Counted from the stretch's first letter, positions 1 through 9,206 are shown. The stretch is 64,000 nucleotides of DNA from Leptobacterium flavescens (GCF_010671605.1 NZ_JAABOO010000001.1:496001-560000); one strand, 5' to 3'. The notes: generated by a model not told the origin, from the sequence alone. Translations and numbers: made by a program.

Positions 1-1196
1 TTATTGATCACTTTTTCCCGATGATTTCCCATGTTTGCTTCAAACGAGAAGATCCCTTCGGGACTGGCTATTCCGATAAAGACGGTTCCCACTTCGGCAT
101 CTGATTCGCCTTTACTGGGTCCTGCATTACCTGTTGTGGAGATAGCAAAGTCGGTTTTTAACAACTGACGGACATTTTTTGCCATTTCTTCTGCTACCCG
201 GGCACTCACCACCGAATGTTCCTTAATAGCGGCTTCCGGAACTCCCAGGATATTTGTTTTTACCTCGGTAGCATAACTCACCACACTTCCTTTAAAATAG
301 GCCGAAGCACCTGCCTGTGCTGTAATACGTTCGGCTATTTTCCCTCCGGTACAGCTTTCTGCAGTAGCCAAGGTCATTCCTTTTTCAGTTAAAAGGCTTC
401 CGATAAGGAATTCTATGGAATGGTCGTTTTCCGTTCCGTATATAATATCTCCTATGATCTGCCTGAGGGATTCTACGCGTTTATCCACCTCCTTCTCGAT
501 CAACTCCTTGTCTTTTCCTTTGGCAGTTAACCTCAGTCTTACCTTTCCGAGGTTGGGCAGGTAAGCCAGTTTTATATAAGAAGGCAGGTCATTTTCCCAG
601 CTTTCAATTTTTTCGGCAATTGCACTCTCTCCCATCCCATAGGTAAGCACCGTTTTGTGAAGGATAAACGGAAGTTCGAATTTTTGACGCACCCTGGGTA
701 ATACCTCGTCGGTGATCAATGCTCTCATTTCGTAGGGTACACCGGGCAGGGAAACAAAAACTTTCCCATTCTTCTCCAGCCACATTCCGGGAGCAGTACC
801 AAATTTATTCATCAGGGCAACGGCCTTCGAAGGTACCAGTGCCTGTCTCCTGTTCACTTCAGAAATAGGAGTGCTGATATAACGGGCAAACAACTCCTCA
901 ACATGGGCCAGTACCTCATCATTCTGTACAAGGGTATCATTAAAATATTCGCAAATGGTATGCTTGGTAATATCATCTTTGGTCGGACCCAATCCGCCCG
1001 TTATAATGATGATATCTGCTCTGTCTTCCGCTTCGGACAGGGCCTGAAGAATATGTTCTTTCTCATCCTGTACGGAAGTGATCTGATAAACAGACACTCC
1101 TGTTTTATTGAGTTCTTTGGAAATAAAAGCAGAATTGGTATCTATGATCTGCCCTATAAGAATTTCATCACCTATTGTGATAATTTCTGCCTGCAT
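1..1196 (-). CDS. cinA: CinA-like protein (competence/damage-inducible protein A), 3' end outside window
   Basis: The frame runs from an ATG at 1196 leftwards to the window edge without a stop, giving 398 residues. The N-terminal two thirds are a MoaB/MogA-like molybdopterin-binding domain, with the [10 protein letters not shown] motif near residue 70. The C-terminal third is a PncC-type nicotinamide-nucleotide amidase domain, with the ATAESCTGG motif followed by TGNAGPS. CinA family proteins are usually about 410-420 residues, so only some 15 residues are missing. The family acts in NAD recycling (NMN deamidation, ADP-ribose pyrophosphatase activity); a role in competence is historical. The start overlaps the stop of the upstream Hpt gene by one base (TGATG), so the two are probably translationally coupled. 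Confidence 0.93.
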   Translation of the reverse strand, partial: MQAEIITIGDEILIGQIIDTNSAFISKELNKTGVSVYQITSVQDEKEHILQALSEAEDRADIIIITGGLGPTKDDITKHTICEYFNDTLVQNDEVLAHVEELFARYISTPISEVNRRQALVPSKAVALMNKFGTAPGMWLEKNGKVFVSLPGVPYEMRALITDEVLPRVRQKFELPFILHKTVLTYGMGESAIAEKIESWENDLPSYIKLAYLPNLGKVRLRLTAKGKDKELIEKEVDKRVESLRQIIGDIIYGTENDHSIEFLIGSLLTEKGMTLATAESCTGGKIAERITAQAGASAYFKGSVVSYATEVKTNILGVPEAAIKEHSVVSARVAEEMAKNVRQLLKTDFAISTTGNAGPSKGESDAEVGTVFIGIASPEGIFSFEANMGNHREKVIN

Positions 1197-1534
1197 CAGA
1201 GTCCAAAGTTATCTTTTAGCTGCGCGATGGCTTTATTAATATTTTCTTCCACAAAAGGGAATAAGCCGTTAATGACCCCCATATCTTTATCATTCTTCCC
1301 CTGGGTTTCGATTTCCAAAACCTTCACTCGCACTTCTTCCATTCCCAAAAGATCCACATTCGGTTTTATTTTATGGGCATGCTGATAAATCTCTTCAAAC
1401 TTCTGGTTTGCAATCGCTTCCTTAAGATTTGCCAGATCCTGAGGAGTCTCTTCTAAAAACACTCCAATTACCGAAACAATAAACTCTTCGTCTCCTCCGG
1501 AAAGCTCGGTTAATTTATCTAAATCGTATAACAT
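1196..1534 (-). CDS. Hpt domain protein (histidine phosphotransfer)
   Basis: This 112-residue protein consists of little more than one Hpt four-helix domain. The motif HAHKIKP lies at residues 52-58, and His54 aligns with the phosphorylated histidine of the family consensus AHKLKG/S. Such proteins shuttle phosphoryl groups between hybrid kinases and response regulators. No kinase or receiver gene is adjacent. The gene sits between an FAH-family hydrolase (2 nt upstream) and cinA (1-nt overlap), so it looks like a passenger in a housekeeping operon. The downstream Lys and Pro after His54 are acceptable variants. The fold assignment is good; its partners are unknown. Confidence 0.85.
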   Translation of the reverse strand: MLYDLDKLTELSGGDEEFIVSVIGVFLEETPQDLANLKEAIANQKFEEIYQHAHKIKPNVDLLGMEEVRVKVLEIETQGKNDKDMGVINGLFPFVEENINKAIAQLKDNFGL

Positions 1535-1536
1535 AG

Positions 1537-2148
1537 CTATTTAATATTTAGGGCCAATAATTTCCTATCCTCTAAAAAGCCCTCAAGGTAATCATTTGGC
1601 TTTACTTTACCAACTCCTGCTGGTGTACCGGTAAAAATTATATCGCCCTTTTTTAATGTAAAAAACGTAGATACATATGCAATAAGCTCATCTATCTTCC
1701 ATAGCATAAGGCGCGTATTCCCGTTTTGAACAGTTTCCCCGTTTATTGCCAGTTTAAAACCGAGGGCATTCAAATTTTTATAATCGCCTTTACGCCTCCA
1801 CTCTCCTATCACAGCCGAACCGTCAAACCCTTTGGCCTTTTCCCAGGGCAGGCCTTTGGTTTTTAATTGGCTCTGAAGGTCTCTTGCCGTAAAATCTATC
1901 CCTAATCCTATTTCGTCATAGTATTTATGGGCAAAGCGTTCATCTATATGTTTGCCTACCTTGTTAATCTTAACCAGCACCTCTACTTCGTAATGAATAT
2001 CATCAGAGAAGTCCGGGATAAAAAAATCCTGTTGTTTAGGCAGCACCGCCGAATCCGGCTTCATAAATATCACCGGATTTACCGGTTTTTCATTTGATAG
2101 TTCTTCTATGTGTTCAGTATAATTTCGTCCTATACAAATAATTTTCAT
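1537..2148 (-). CDS. fumarylacetoacetate hydrolase (FAH) family protein
   Basis: The 203-residue protein matches the short FAH family (2-hydroxyhepta-2,4-diene-1,7-dioate isomerase / acylpyruvase type). It opens with the typical CIGRNY motif, has a PVIFMKP segment, then HYEVEVLV, where the two Glu residues are the divalent-metal ligands, and GIDFTARDLQ. The C-terminal GDIIFTGTPAGVG motif is the family signature. Members hydrolyse or decarboxylate acylpyruvates such as oxaloacetate, but the substrate cannot be read from sequence. The length is that of the compact single-domain members. The gene is the first of a tight group with the Hpt gene and cinA. Confidence 0.9.
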   Translation of the reverse strand: MKIICIGRNYTEHIEELSNEKPVNPVIFMKPDSAVLPKQQDFFIPDFSDDIHYEVEVLVKINKVGKHIDERFAHKYYDEIGLGIDFTARDLQSQLKTKGLPWEKAKGFDGSAVIGEWRRKGDYKNLNALGFKLAINGETVQNGNTRLMLWKIDELIAYVSTFFTLKKGDIIFTGTPAGVGKVKPNDYLEGFLEDRKLLALNIK

Positions 2149-2183
2149 TCCTGATCCACTTATATCTGTCCCTTACGGGTACT

Positions 2184-2960
2184 TTACATCAATTTATTAT
2201 TCAGTTTTCGAAGTTTGATAGCAGTCAATACCTTTTTGGTATACAGCGGGAAATCGGCATTTAACAACCATCCGAAATAACCCGGTTCCTCTTCCATGAC
2301 CTCTTCTACTTTTTTGCCTTTGTGCTTTCCGAAAGAAAACACTTCCTCTTTATCCTTATTATATATTATAAAACCTGCAAAATCTGCAGACTGTCTCCTG
2401 GTTGTAAATTCTGAAAGCGACTTAACATCGTTTTCCAGTTCGTCATAGCGATCTATCTGCGCCTTTAAGATCTCATAAGTTGCAGTAGTATCGGCTTCGG
2501 CACTGTGTGCATTTTCCAGGTCTTTATCACAATAAAATTTATAAGCTGCTCCCAGGGTCCTCTTTTCCATTTTGTGAAAGATGGTCTGGACATCTACAGA
2601 TACCATATTCTTCATATCGAAATCTATATCGGCTCTCAGCATTTCTTCCGCCAGCAAAGGAATATCAAAACGATCTGAATTAAAACCCGCCAGATCACTG
2701 TCCTTGATCATATTATAGATCTGTTTGGACAAGGCTTTAAAAGTAGGTTCATTAGCCACTTTTTCATCCGATATCCCGTGAATTGCCGTTACCTGTGCAG
2801 GAATGGGGCGTTCAGGGTTTACCAACCATGTTTTACTCTCTTTGTTCCCATTGGGAAATACCTTTAGAATTGATATTTCAACGATCCTGTCTCTTGCCAC
2901 ATCCGTGCCGGTTGTTTCCAGATCGAAAAAACAAATGGGCTTATTGAGTTTTAGTTCCAT
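2184..2960 (-). CDS. DnaQ-like DEDDh 3'-5' exonuclease
   Basis: The 258-residue protein is a ribonuclease H-fold exonuclease. All catalytic residues are visible: Asp13 and Glu15 in FFDLETTGT, Asp99 in NSDRFDIPLL, His152 and Asp157 in AHSAEAD. This is the DEDDh arrangement of the DNA polymerase III epsilon subunit and oligoribonucleases. After residue 200 there is a small domain with FGKHKG and PGYFGWLLNADFPLYTK, as found in many Bacteroidota stand-alone exonucleases (DUF3820-like). It is probably an accessory DNA repair or nucleic-acid trimming enzyme rather than the replicative proofreader. A consensus promoter box lies just upstream, so it is likely transcribed separately or heads the FAH-Hpt-cinA group. 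Confidence 0.9.
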   Translation of the reverse strand: MELKLNKPICFFDLETTGTDVARDRIVEISILKVFPNGNKESKTWLVNPERPIPAQVTAIHGISDEKVANEPTFKALSKQIYNMIKDSDLAGFNSDRFDIPLLAEEMLRADIDFDMKNMVSVDVQTIFHKMEKRTLGAAYKFYCDKDLENAHSAEADTTATYEILKAQIDRYDELENDVKSLSEFTTRRQSADFAGFIIYNKDKEEVFSFGKHKGKKVEEVMEEEPGYFGWLLNADFPLYTKKVLTAIKLRKLNNKLM

Positions 2961-2985
2961 GAATTCCTGTTGATAAAGTGAAAGG

Positions 2986-2993
2986 CAAAGATA
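2986..2993 (-). promoter_or_regulatory. -7 promoter box, exonuclease gene
   Basis: On the minus strand this reads TATCTTTG, a perfect match to the Bacteroidota -7 consensus TAnnTTTG, 26 nt upstream of the exonuclease ATG at 2960. No clear TTTG -33 element is seen. Confidence 0.45.
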
Positions 2994-3090
2994 ACGAGAT
3001 TATTACTTTTTTTGGGATTTATTTATCAGCTCTTTAACAATAGATTAGAGATATTTTTATCTTCGTTACACTTTTAAATCAACTATCATT

Positions 3091-3936
3091 TTGAAAAAGT
3101 TTATATCACTATCCATCGTTTTCCTTTTATTTCTTTTTTCTTGTTCCGGGGAAAAGAAAAACAACCGCCTGAATTATTCCACTTCTTCCGATACCGCTAT
3201 GGAATATTATAATCTTGGCTGGCAGCAGATCATGGACGAAGGCAGATACGGACAGGCAGAGCAATCGTATAGAAAAGCACTGCAGGCCGATCCTTCCTTT
3301 CTGATAGGTCAAAGTGTCCTGGCAAGACTTACCACAGACCTTAATGAACGCCTGGAACTTTACAAGAACCTGGAAGAGAAAAAAGAGAATATCAGTGGGG
3401 ACGAGCGACAGGTACTCGACGTTTATATTGCCTTAACAAAGTTTACCAATCTCAGAGAACAAAAAGACCCCAAAGCGGGAGATGCTCTCCAACAGGCCCT
3501 GACTCTTGCCGAAAAAAATCTGAGGCAGATAGTGCACAAATATCCGGAGGAAGTGTATTTAAAAGCAGAATACCTGGAAGTCCTTCATTCCGTTCACGGA
3601 GCGGAGGCTTCTTTGGATACACTTGCCAGGATCGTGAGCAAAGAACAGCAGGACAACCCGTTTATTCTTGGGTACAGGGCCGGAATGCAGGCAGAGACAG
3701 GGAATTTTTCCGAAGCTTTGGGCATGGCAGCGCGTCTCAGGGAGCTTGTAGGAGATTCTAAATTACCAAAACCTGATGCGGTATATGCAGATATTTACTT
3801 TAAAATGGATAGCCTCCGGAAGGCGAAAATGCACGCAGACCGGGCTTACCGGCTTGATCCGCGTAATCTGGACGCCAGTCGTTTAAAGACCAGGATAGAT
3901 ACCAAATTACAGTCTCAAAAGGAAGAAAAAGACTAA
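3091..3936 (+). CDS. TPR-repeat lipoprotein
   Basis: The start is a TTG at 3091, chosen because it yields a clean lipoprotein signal (MKKFISLSIVFLLFLFSC) with the lipobox cysteine at residue 18. The 281-residue product then carries tetratricopeptide repeats, for example around residues 40-75 (NLGWQQIMDEGRYGQAEQSY) and 225-265. It is predicted to be anchored in a membrane on the periplasmic side and to act as a protein-protein scaffold. No enzymatic motif is visible. It stands alone, divergent from the exonuclease, with a near-consensus -7 box (TATCTTCG, 3058-3065) 25 nt before the start. Its function is unknown. Confidence 0.8.
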   Translation: MKKFISLSIVFLLFLFSCSGEKKNNRLNYSTSSDTAMEYYNLGWQQIMDEGRYGQAEQSYRKALQADPSFLIGQSVLARLTTDLNERLELYKNLEEKKENISGDERQVLDVYIALTKFTNLREQKDPKAGDALQQALTLAEKNLRQIVHKYPEEVYLKAEYLEVLHSVHGAEASLDTLARIVSKEQQDNPFILGYRAGMQAETGNFSEALGMAARLRELVGDSKLPKPDAVYADIYFKMDSLRKAKMHADRAYRLDPRNLDASRLKTRIDTKLQSQKEEKD

Positions 3937-4173
3937 AAAACAGGGAAAAAGTATGCTTTTTTCGGAATTTTACAACGCTTGGTATATTACGATTATTCTG
4001 CAAGAAAACCCTAAAAAAATTGTAATAATGTTAATTTGAAAGGTTTTTTTTTGATTTCATCGATAAAAAACAGTTAAATTGGCACTTATATATACTTTTA
4101 CTTTATAATTAAGAACCGAAACTGCCTCATTGATTACCGTATTTTATTAATTGTTATTTCGACCTAATTAAAT

Positions 4174-4617
4174 ATGGTTCACTATTTATGTTATATAAGT
4201 ACAGAGCAGTTGGCGTTCAAAGAGGACGATCTTATTAAACTGTTATCTGTTTGCAGAAAAAACAACAGGATACACAATATCACTGGCCTTCTCCTCTATT
4301 TTGAAGGGCATTTTATTCAATTCATAGAAGGCGATAAAGAAACTGTCCAATCCCTCTTTAAAAAGATTTCCAGAGACAACAGGCACAAATCTGTTTTTAA
4401 AATTACCGAGTCCAAAAGTAAGGAACGGAAGTTTGGTAATTGGTCTATGAGTTTCCCAACCCTTAATAAAGATAAGGTTGTGGGACTACCCGCTTATAAA
4501 CCTTTCGAAAAAGAAATTGTTTTCAGAGGCTTTGATGTTAAGGACAATCATCCGGGACTGGTGCTGATGCGATCGTTTATGACACAAAGTAAACGCAAAC
4601 AAGTTCAATATTTATAA
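4174..4617 (+). CDS. stand-alone BLUF-domain blue-light photoreceptor
   Basis: The 147-residue protein has a complete BLUF (blue light using FAD) domain in residues 1-95. The key flavin-network residues are present by alignment to PixD/AppA: Tyr7 (LCYIS), Asn31 (KNNRIHNITG), Gln49 (FIQFIEG), Trp90 and Met92 (GNWSMSF). Residues 98-147 form a short C-terminal extension like the two extra helices of short BLUF proteins, which act through oligomerisation and partner binding. There is no fused output domain and no obvious partner gene next to it. It is monocistronic, bounded by a 237-nt upstream gap and a strong terminator. The photocycle should be intact; the output is unknown. Confidence 0.93.
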   Translation: MVHYLCYISTEQLAFKEDDLIKLLSVCRKNNRIHNITGLLLYFEGHFIQFIEGDKETVQSLFKKISRDNRHKSVFKITESKSKERKFGNWSMSFPTLNKDKVVGLPAYKPFEKEIVFRGFDVKDNHPGLVLMRSFMTQSKRKQVQYL

Positions 4618-4640
4618 TCACAATAAAGTTTAAAATGTAA

Positions 4641-4670
4641 AAAGCCCTGACGTAACTGTCAGGGCTTTTT
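4641..4670. terminator. bidirectional intrinsic terminator
   Basis: An 11-bp stem (4641-4651 pairs with 4658-4668, AAAGCCCTGAC / GTCAGGGCTTT) is flanked by T-rich runs on both strands. It separates the converging BLUF and E2 genes. Confidence 0.9.
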
Positions 4671-4690
4671 ATTATTCTGTATATAGATAT

Positions 4691-6025
4691 CTATATTTCT
4701 CTGTTAATATCCCAGGCCTCAAGGTAATCTGCAACTGCTTTTACAAACATTCCTCCAAGAGCTCCGTTAACCACCCTGTGGTCATAACTGTGAGACAGGA
4801 ACATTTTGTGCCTGATCCCGATAAAGTCGCCTTCCGGAGTTTCGATCACAGCAGGAACTTTTCTGATTCCTCCCAGTGCAAGGATCCCAACCTGCGGCTG
4901 ATTAATGATCGGAGTTCCGAAGACACTTCCAAAGGTACCTACATTGGTAACCGTATAGGTTCCGCCCTGGATCTCATCGGGTTTTAACTGATTGTTTCTG
5001 GCCCTGTTAGCAAGATCGTTCACCTTTTTAGCCAAACCTACCAGGTTTAACTGATCGGCATTCTTTATAACAGGTACTATCAGGTTTCCGTCAGGAAGAG
5101 CTGCCGCCATTCCGAGGTTGATATTCTTTTTCTTTATGATCGAATCTCCGTTAACAGAGATATTCATCATCGGGTAATCGCGAAGCGCTTTGGCAACAGC
5201 CTCCATAAAGATAGGAGTAAAAGTAAGCTTCTCTCCTTCCCTCTTCTGGAATCCGCCTTTTTTGGCATCTCTCCACTTTACGATATTGGTTACATCTACC
5301 TCAACAAAACTCTGAACATGGGCAGATGTATTTATACTATCTATCATATGATGGGCAATAAGTTTACCCATTCTAGACATTTCAATGATCTCGTCCTCTC
5401 CGTTTACGGATACAGGTACAGGTGCAGGTTTCGGCTTCTCAGCTTTTGGCTTCGGTGCTGTTTCCTGTACGGCAGTAGTTTGAGGAACGCTTTCAACCGG
5501 CTGGCTTCCCCTGTTCTCTACATAAGCAAGAATGTCATTCTTCGTTACTCTTCCTTCTTTTCCTGTTCCGGCTATCTGCTCCAGTTCGGACATTGAAATA
5601 CCTTCTTCCTTGGCAATATTCTTTACCAAAGGAGAATAAAAACGATCTGATAATTCAAAGTTTAAAGTTGTCGAACTTACGGTTTCCTGTGCAACCGCAA
5701 CTGTTTCTTCCACGGCTTCTACAGAAGCTACCACTTCTTCTTTTTCAACAACGGTATCTGTAGTATCGGAAGGTGCTGCATCTCCATCAGTTTCTATAAT
5801 AGCAATGGTCTGGCCTACCTGAACAACATCATCTACATCGAATAACTTCTCTACCAGAACACCATCAACTTCACTGGGAACTTCAGAATCTACCTTATCT
5901 GTAGCAATTTCCAAAACAGCTTCATCCATCTCAATGGTATCTCCTACTTCTTTCAACCATGTAGTAATTGTTGCTTCCGCAACACTCTCTCCCATCTTGG
6001 GTAATTTTAATTCAAATTTTGCCAT
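4691..6025 (-). CDS. 2-oxo acid dehydrogenase E2 (dihydrolipoyl acyltransferase)
   Basis: The 444-residue protein has the standard E2 layout. A lipoyl domain occupies residues 1-78, with the lipoylated Lys44 in ATDKVDS. An Ala/Pro/Val-rich linker follows, then an E3-binding domain near 130-170 (SPLVKNIAKEEG). A linker rich in Pro and Lys leads to the catalytic domain from about 215 to the C-terminus. The enzyme transfers acyl groups to CoA in a pyruvate, 2-oxoglutarate or branched-chain complex; which one cannot be decided because no E1 or E3 is nearby. The active-site motif reads DHRVVNG (His416), with Asn420 where most E2s have Asp. Single-gene unit ending in the shared terminator. Confidence 0.92.
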   Translation of the reverse strand: MAKFELKLPKMGESVAEATITTWLKEVGDTIEMDEAVLEIATDKVDSEVPSEVDGVLVEKLFDVDDVVQVGQTIAIIETDGDAAPSDTTDTVVEKEEVVASVEAVEETVAVAQETVSSTTLNFELSDRFYSPLVKNIAKEEGISMSELEQIAGTGKEGRVTKNDILAYVENRGSQPVESVPQTTAVQETAPKPKAEKPKPAPVPVSVNGEDEIIEMSRMGKLIAHHMIDSINTSAHVQSFVEVDVTNIVKWRDAKKGGFQKREGEKLTFTPIFMEAVAKALRDYPMMNISVNGDSIIKKKNINLGMAAALPDGNLIVPVIKNADQLNLVGLAKKVNDLANRARNNQLKPDEIQGGTYTVTNVGTFGSVFGTPIINQPQVGILALGGIRKVPAVIETPEGDFIGIRHKMFLSHSYDHRVVNGALGGMFVKAVADYLEAWDINREI

Positions 6026-6258
6026 TTTACTAATCTGAAGGTGTTTTTTATATCTCAGTTTGCGAAATTAATTAAAAAAAAGCTATTTCTTTAAATATTC
6101 AATAATAAATTTGAGTTAAAGAAATTCGGTGCTTTTTAATATTTCTGCCTGATCGGCGCATAAAATTACTACTTTTTCACCTATTTAAAATCTTTATTCC
6201 GTTGCAAATCAGATAAAAATTATTTTATAAGCTACTAAAGTACAGCCTGTGTAAAAAA

Positions 6259-6879
6259 TTAACTGTTCTTCAGGGAATTCTCAAAAGGGATCCTGTTAAG
6301 GATACTTCTTCCCAGGGTAACCTCATCGGCAAATTCCAGTTCATCACCTACAGAGATCCCACGGGCAATAGTAGAAGTTATTACTTCATAAGGTTCCAGT
6401 TGTTTGAAAATATAAAAATTGGTAGTATCTCCTTCCATAGTAGAGCTCAGTGCAAAGATGATCTCTTTTACTTTTCCGGATCTTACCTTTTCTACAAGAC
6501 TATCTATATTAAGATTGTGAGGGCCGATCCCGTCTATGGGTGAGATCTTTCCGCCCAGCACATGGTACATCCCCTTAAACTGATTTGTATTTTCTATGGC
6601 CATGACATCCCTGATATCTTCAACAACACAAATCGTGCTCTCTTCCCTTTTGGGATTGGCACAGATCTCACAAAGTTCGGTATCGGAAATATTATGGCAG
6701 TTTCTGCAAAACTTTATCTCTGATCTCAGATTTTGCAATGCAAAGGAAAGTCGCTCTGTCTGTTCTTTGGGTTGACGCAGCAAATGAAGCACAAGTCTTA
6801 AGGCAGTTCGCTTTCCTATCCCTGGTAACTGGGATATTTCATAAACTGCATTTTCAAGTAGTTTTGAAGAAAATTCCAT
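6259..6879 (-). CDS. recR: recombination protein RecR
   Basis: RecR acts with RecO (and RecF) to load RecA on gapped DNA. I place the start at the ATG at 6879 ([11 protein letters not shown], 206 residues), since family members begin there; an in-frame ATG at 6897 would add six residues (MLYFYP). Visible parts are the helix-hairpin-helix ([17 protein letters not shown]), the zinc finger with four Cys ([16 protein letters not shown]), the Toprim domain beginning [13 protein letters not shown], and the C-terminal Walker-like region [20 protein letters not shown]. The length is normal for the family. It is flanked upstream by a small membrane protein gene on the same strand, 57 nt away. Confidence 0.95.
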   Translation of the reverse strand: MEFSSKLLENAVYEISQLPGIGKRTALRLVLHLLRQPKEQTERLSFALQNLRSEIKFCRNCHNISDTELCEICANPKREESTICVVEDIRDVMAIENTNQFKGMYHVLGGKISPIDGIGPHNLNIDSLVEKVRSGKVKEIIFALSSTMEGDTTNFYIFKQLEPYEVITSTIARGISVGDELEFADEVTLGRSILNRIPFENSLKNS

Positions 6880-6936
6880 GGGGTAAAAATACAACATTTG
6901 TAGTGTATTAGTAGCTCCACAAAATAATTCTGTCCG

Positions 6937-7119
6937 TTAACTGGCCTTTTTATAATCTTTAAAGTCTCCCTTAACCGAAGGAAGAAGATCTTTTTCCTGC
7001 ATGGAAATATACTTTCTCTTCTTTTTCGACGATTTGGAGTCAATGCTGTTTACGCTAAAGATCAGTAGGAGAACGTTAACAGACAACAAACTAACTAAAG
7101 TGATTAAAAACGTCATCAT
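6937..7119 (-). CDS. small single-pass membrane protein, unknown function
   Basis: A 60-residue ORF begins MMTFLITLVSLLSVNVLLLIF, which is one hydrophobic helix, followed by a Lys/Ser-rich basic stretch (SKKKRK) and a charged tail. The basic run after the helix fits a cytoplasmic C-terminus (positive-inside). It lies 57 nt upstream of recR on the same strand and fills an otherwise empty gap, and it reads better than the overlapping frame 6816-7043. I do not recognise a family. The start could be either of two adjacent ATGs. Confidence 0.6.
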   Translation of the reverse strand: MMTFLITLVSLLSVNVLLLIFSVNSIDSKSSKKKRKYISMQEKDLLPSVKGDFKDYKKAS

Positions 7120-7280
7120 TGCTTTTTTATAAGGTTGTTATTCAGGGCTATTGAGATAAATTTCATTGGTTTTCTCCGGTTCAAAATCCGGTAAATAGGA
7201 TCTCTTACATAAATCACTTGCTATTTATATAACCGTTTAAACCTCATTTACCCTACCAAGGGATTTATAAATATTAGCAA

Positions 7281-7309
7281 TTGTCTTATGATTCTTTTTT
7301 GTACTTTTC
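7281..7309 (+). promoter_or_regulatory. candidate promoter of symporter gene
   Basis: TTG at 7281-7283, an 18-nt spacer and TACTTTTC at 7302-7309 (7 of 8 to TAnnTTTG) lie 17 nt upstream of the symporter ATG. Confidence 0.4.
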
Positions 7310-7326
7310 ACTTATAAATACGATTT

Positions 7327-8763
7327 ATGCAGCCTTTTCAGATTATTTTACTCATCGCTTCTTACTTTGGTTTACTAATTTTAATTTCCTTCCTGACCGG
7401 GAAAGACGACAGCAACGAGACTTTCTTTAAAGCTAAAAAACAATCGCCCTGGTATATTGTTGCCTTCGGAATGATAGGGGCTTCCCTGAGTGGGGTTACC
7501 TTTATTTCGGTACCCGGCTGGGTAGAGGCTTCCAAATTCAGCTATATGCAGGTCGTGCTGGGATATATCCTGGGATATCTTATTATAGGAACCGTATTAC
7601 TCCCTTTGTACTACCGTTTAAACCTTACTTCTATTTACACTTATCTGGAGGGACGTTTCGGAAATTACAGCTATAAGACCGGAGCTTCGTTTTTTCTGAT
7701 ATCCAGGGTTGTCGGTGCAAGTTTCCGCCTCTTTCTGGTGGCTAATGTATTGCAGATCGTATTGTTTGATGAGCTCGGTATTCCTTTCTGGACCACCGTG
7801 GTCATTACTATTTTACTTATCTGGCTCTACACTTTTAAATCGGGGATCAAAACCATTATCTGGACCGATACCCTGCAAACCCTCTTTATGCTGATAGCTG
7901 TTGGGGTAGCCATATTTACGGTGTACGAAGATCTCGGGCTGGATCAGACCAGCCTGGTAACTTATATTTCGCAAAGTGAATTGTCTCAGATGTTCTTTTT
8001 TGACGATTTTAAAAGTGCTGATTACTTCTGGAAACAGTTTTTTTCCGGAGCTTTTATTGCAGTGGTAATGACCGGGCTTGATCAGGATCTTATGCAGAAG
8101 AACCTCACCTGTAAAAATCTCAAGGATGCCCAGAAGAATATGTTCTGGTTTACCATAGTACTCACGATCGTTAATTTTGTTTTCCTGTCTTTGGGATTAC
8201 TACTCACCATGTATGCTCAGAATAACGGGATAGACGCTCATAAGGACGATCTCTTTGCTGTACTGGCCAAAGATCATCTGGGAACCACGGTCTTCTTTTT
8301 CTTTTTAATTGGACTGATAGCCGCTGCCTACAGTAGTGCCGATAGTGCCCTTACTTCCCTGACCACTTCTTTTAGTATTGATATTCTCGATATAGAAAAA
8401 AAATACGATGCAGCCAGGCAGGTTGCTATCCGGAAAAAAATTCACATCCTTACTTCTGTTGTACTGGTATTGGTGATCATTGCCTTTAAGTATATTATCA
8501 GGAACGAAAGTGTAATAGCCAAGCTTTTCGTCTTTGCCGGTTACACCTATGGTCCGCTGCTCGGGCTGTACAGCTTTGGATTGTTTACAAAGTGGAAGGT
8601 AAAAGACAAAATTGTTCCTATCGTTGCTATCCTGTCTCCTGTAGCCGCTTACATCATTTCGGTTAACAGTAAGGTATGGTTAGGTTTTGAATTCGGATTC
8701 TTTATTCTGGTACTTAACGGTTTTCTTACCTTCCTCGGGCTAGTACTGATCCGTAGAAAGTAA
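7327..8763 (+). CDS. sodium:solute symporter (SSS/SLC5 family)
   Basis: The 478-residue polytopic protein has about 13 hydrophobic helices. The family hallmarks are visible: the first cytoplasmic loop ETFFKAKKQSPWYIVAFGMIG, the SGVTFISVPG segment in TM2, and AAYSSADSALTSLTTSFSIDI near residues 330-355, which corresponds to the conserved Na+ site helix 8 region. The family imports sugars, amino acids, nucleosides or sialic acid with Na+; the substrate cannot be inferred here. The last 24 nt overlap the 3' end of the converging CoA-binding gene, so transcription of the two collides. Confidence 0.93.
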   Translation: MQPFQIILLIASYFGLLILISFLTGKDDSNETFFKAKKQSPWYIVAFGMIGASLSGVTFISVPGWVEASKFSYMQVVLGYILGYLIIGTVLLPLYYRLNLTSIYTYLEGRFGNYSYKTGASFFLISRVVGASFRLFLVANVLQIVLFDELGIPFWTTVVITILLIWLYTFKSGIKTIIWTDTLQTLFMLIAVGVAIFTVYEDLGLDQTSLVTYISQSELSQMFFFDDFKSADYFWKQFFSGAFIAVVMTGLDQDLMQKNLTCKNLKDAQKNMFWFTIVLTIVNFVFLSLGLLLTMYAQNNGIDAHKDDLFAVLAKDHLGTTVFFFFLIGLIAAAYSSADSALTSLTTSFSIDILDIEKKYDAARQVAIRKKIHILTSVVLVLVIIAFKYIIRNESVIAKLFVFAGYTYGPLLGLYSFGLFTKWKVKDKIVPIVAILSPVAAYIISVNSKVWLGFEFGFFILVLNGFLTFLGLVLIRRK

Positions 8764-9099
8764 AACAAGAGTACAGGCTATCTCTGGCTGAATATTATTT
8801 TCTCTCAGTATCCTGTAGAATTCGGGATTTTCTGTTCCCGGATTAAAAATTACCCTTCGCGGACCCAGGGAAACAATATAATTGTAATATTCTTTTTGTC
8901 TCATTGGATTCATATAAAGTGTAACTGTATCTACATCTTCATAATCCAGTAATTCAGTATCTATGGAGACACCTGCAACTTCTCCTGCTTTCAATCCGAA
9001 AGCCACTACTTTTTCATTATGTCTTACCAACCTGTTGATAGCCAGATTAGAATATCTGTTAGGCTTTAATGAAGCCCCGAATACCAGTGTTTTCAGCAT
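8740..9099 (-). CDS. CoA-binding domain protein (YccU-like)
   Basis: The 119-residue protein is a single Rossmann-like CoA-binding fold. It starts LKTLVFGASLKPNRYSN, the family's nucleotide-binding loop, and has the NPGTENPEF motif near residues 87-95, matching the N(P/Q)G(A/T)E(N/H) signature. Members bind CoA and resemble the alpha subunit of succinyl-CoA synthetase; the cellular role is not established. Full length for the family (about 120-140). It overlaps the end of the symporter gene tail to tail by 24 nt. Confidence 0.88.
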   Translation of the reverse strand: MLKTLVFGASLKPNRYSNLAINRLVRHNEKVVAFGLKAGEVAGVSIDTELLDYEDVDTVTLYMNPMRQKEYYNYIVSLGPRRVIFNPGTENPEFYRILRENNIQPEIACTLVLLSTDQY

Positions 9100-9206
9100 C
9101 TGTTAAAATGTGTTAAATAATGTAACATCGTTTTACTATGGTCGTCAATTCAGTGACAACCTGACGGGGGTCAAACTTAAACATCAATCGAAAAACAAAC
9201 CAATAA

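Noticed and set aside
903-1385. 160-codon plus-strand frame at the start of the window
   Set aside because: Antisense to cinA and the Hpt gene, both of which have intact family motifs.
3952-4038. 28-codon plus-strand frame in the gap before the BLUF gene
   Set aside because: Too short, no coding signature beyond an ATG, and no similarity recognised.
6816-7043. 75-codon minus-strand frame between recR and the small membrane protein
   Set aside because: Overlaps both neighbours in another frame and has an unlikely basic composition; the 6937-7119 frame with a clean membrane helix is preferred.
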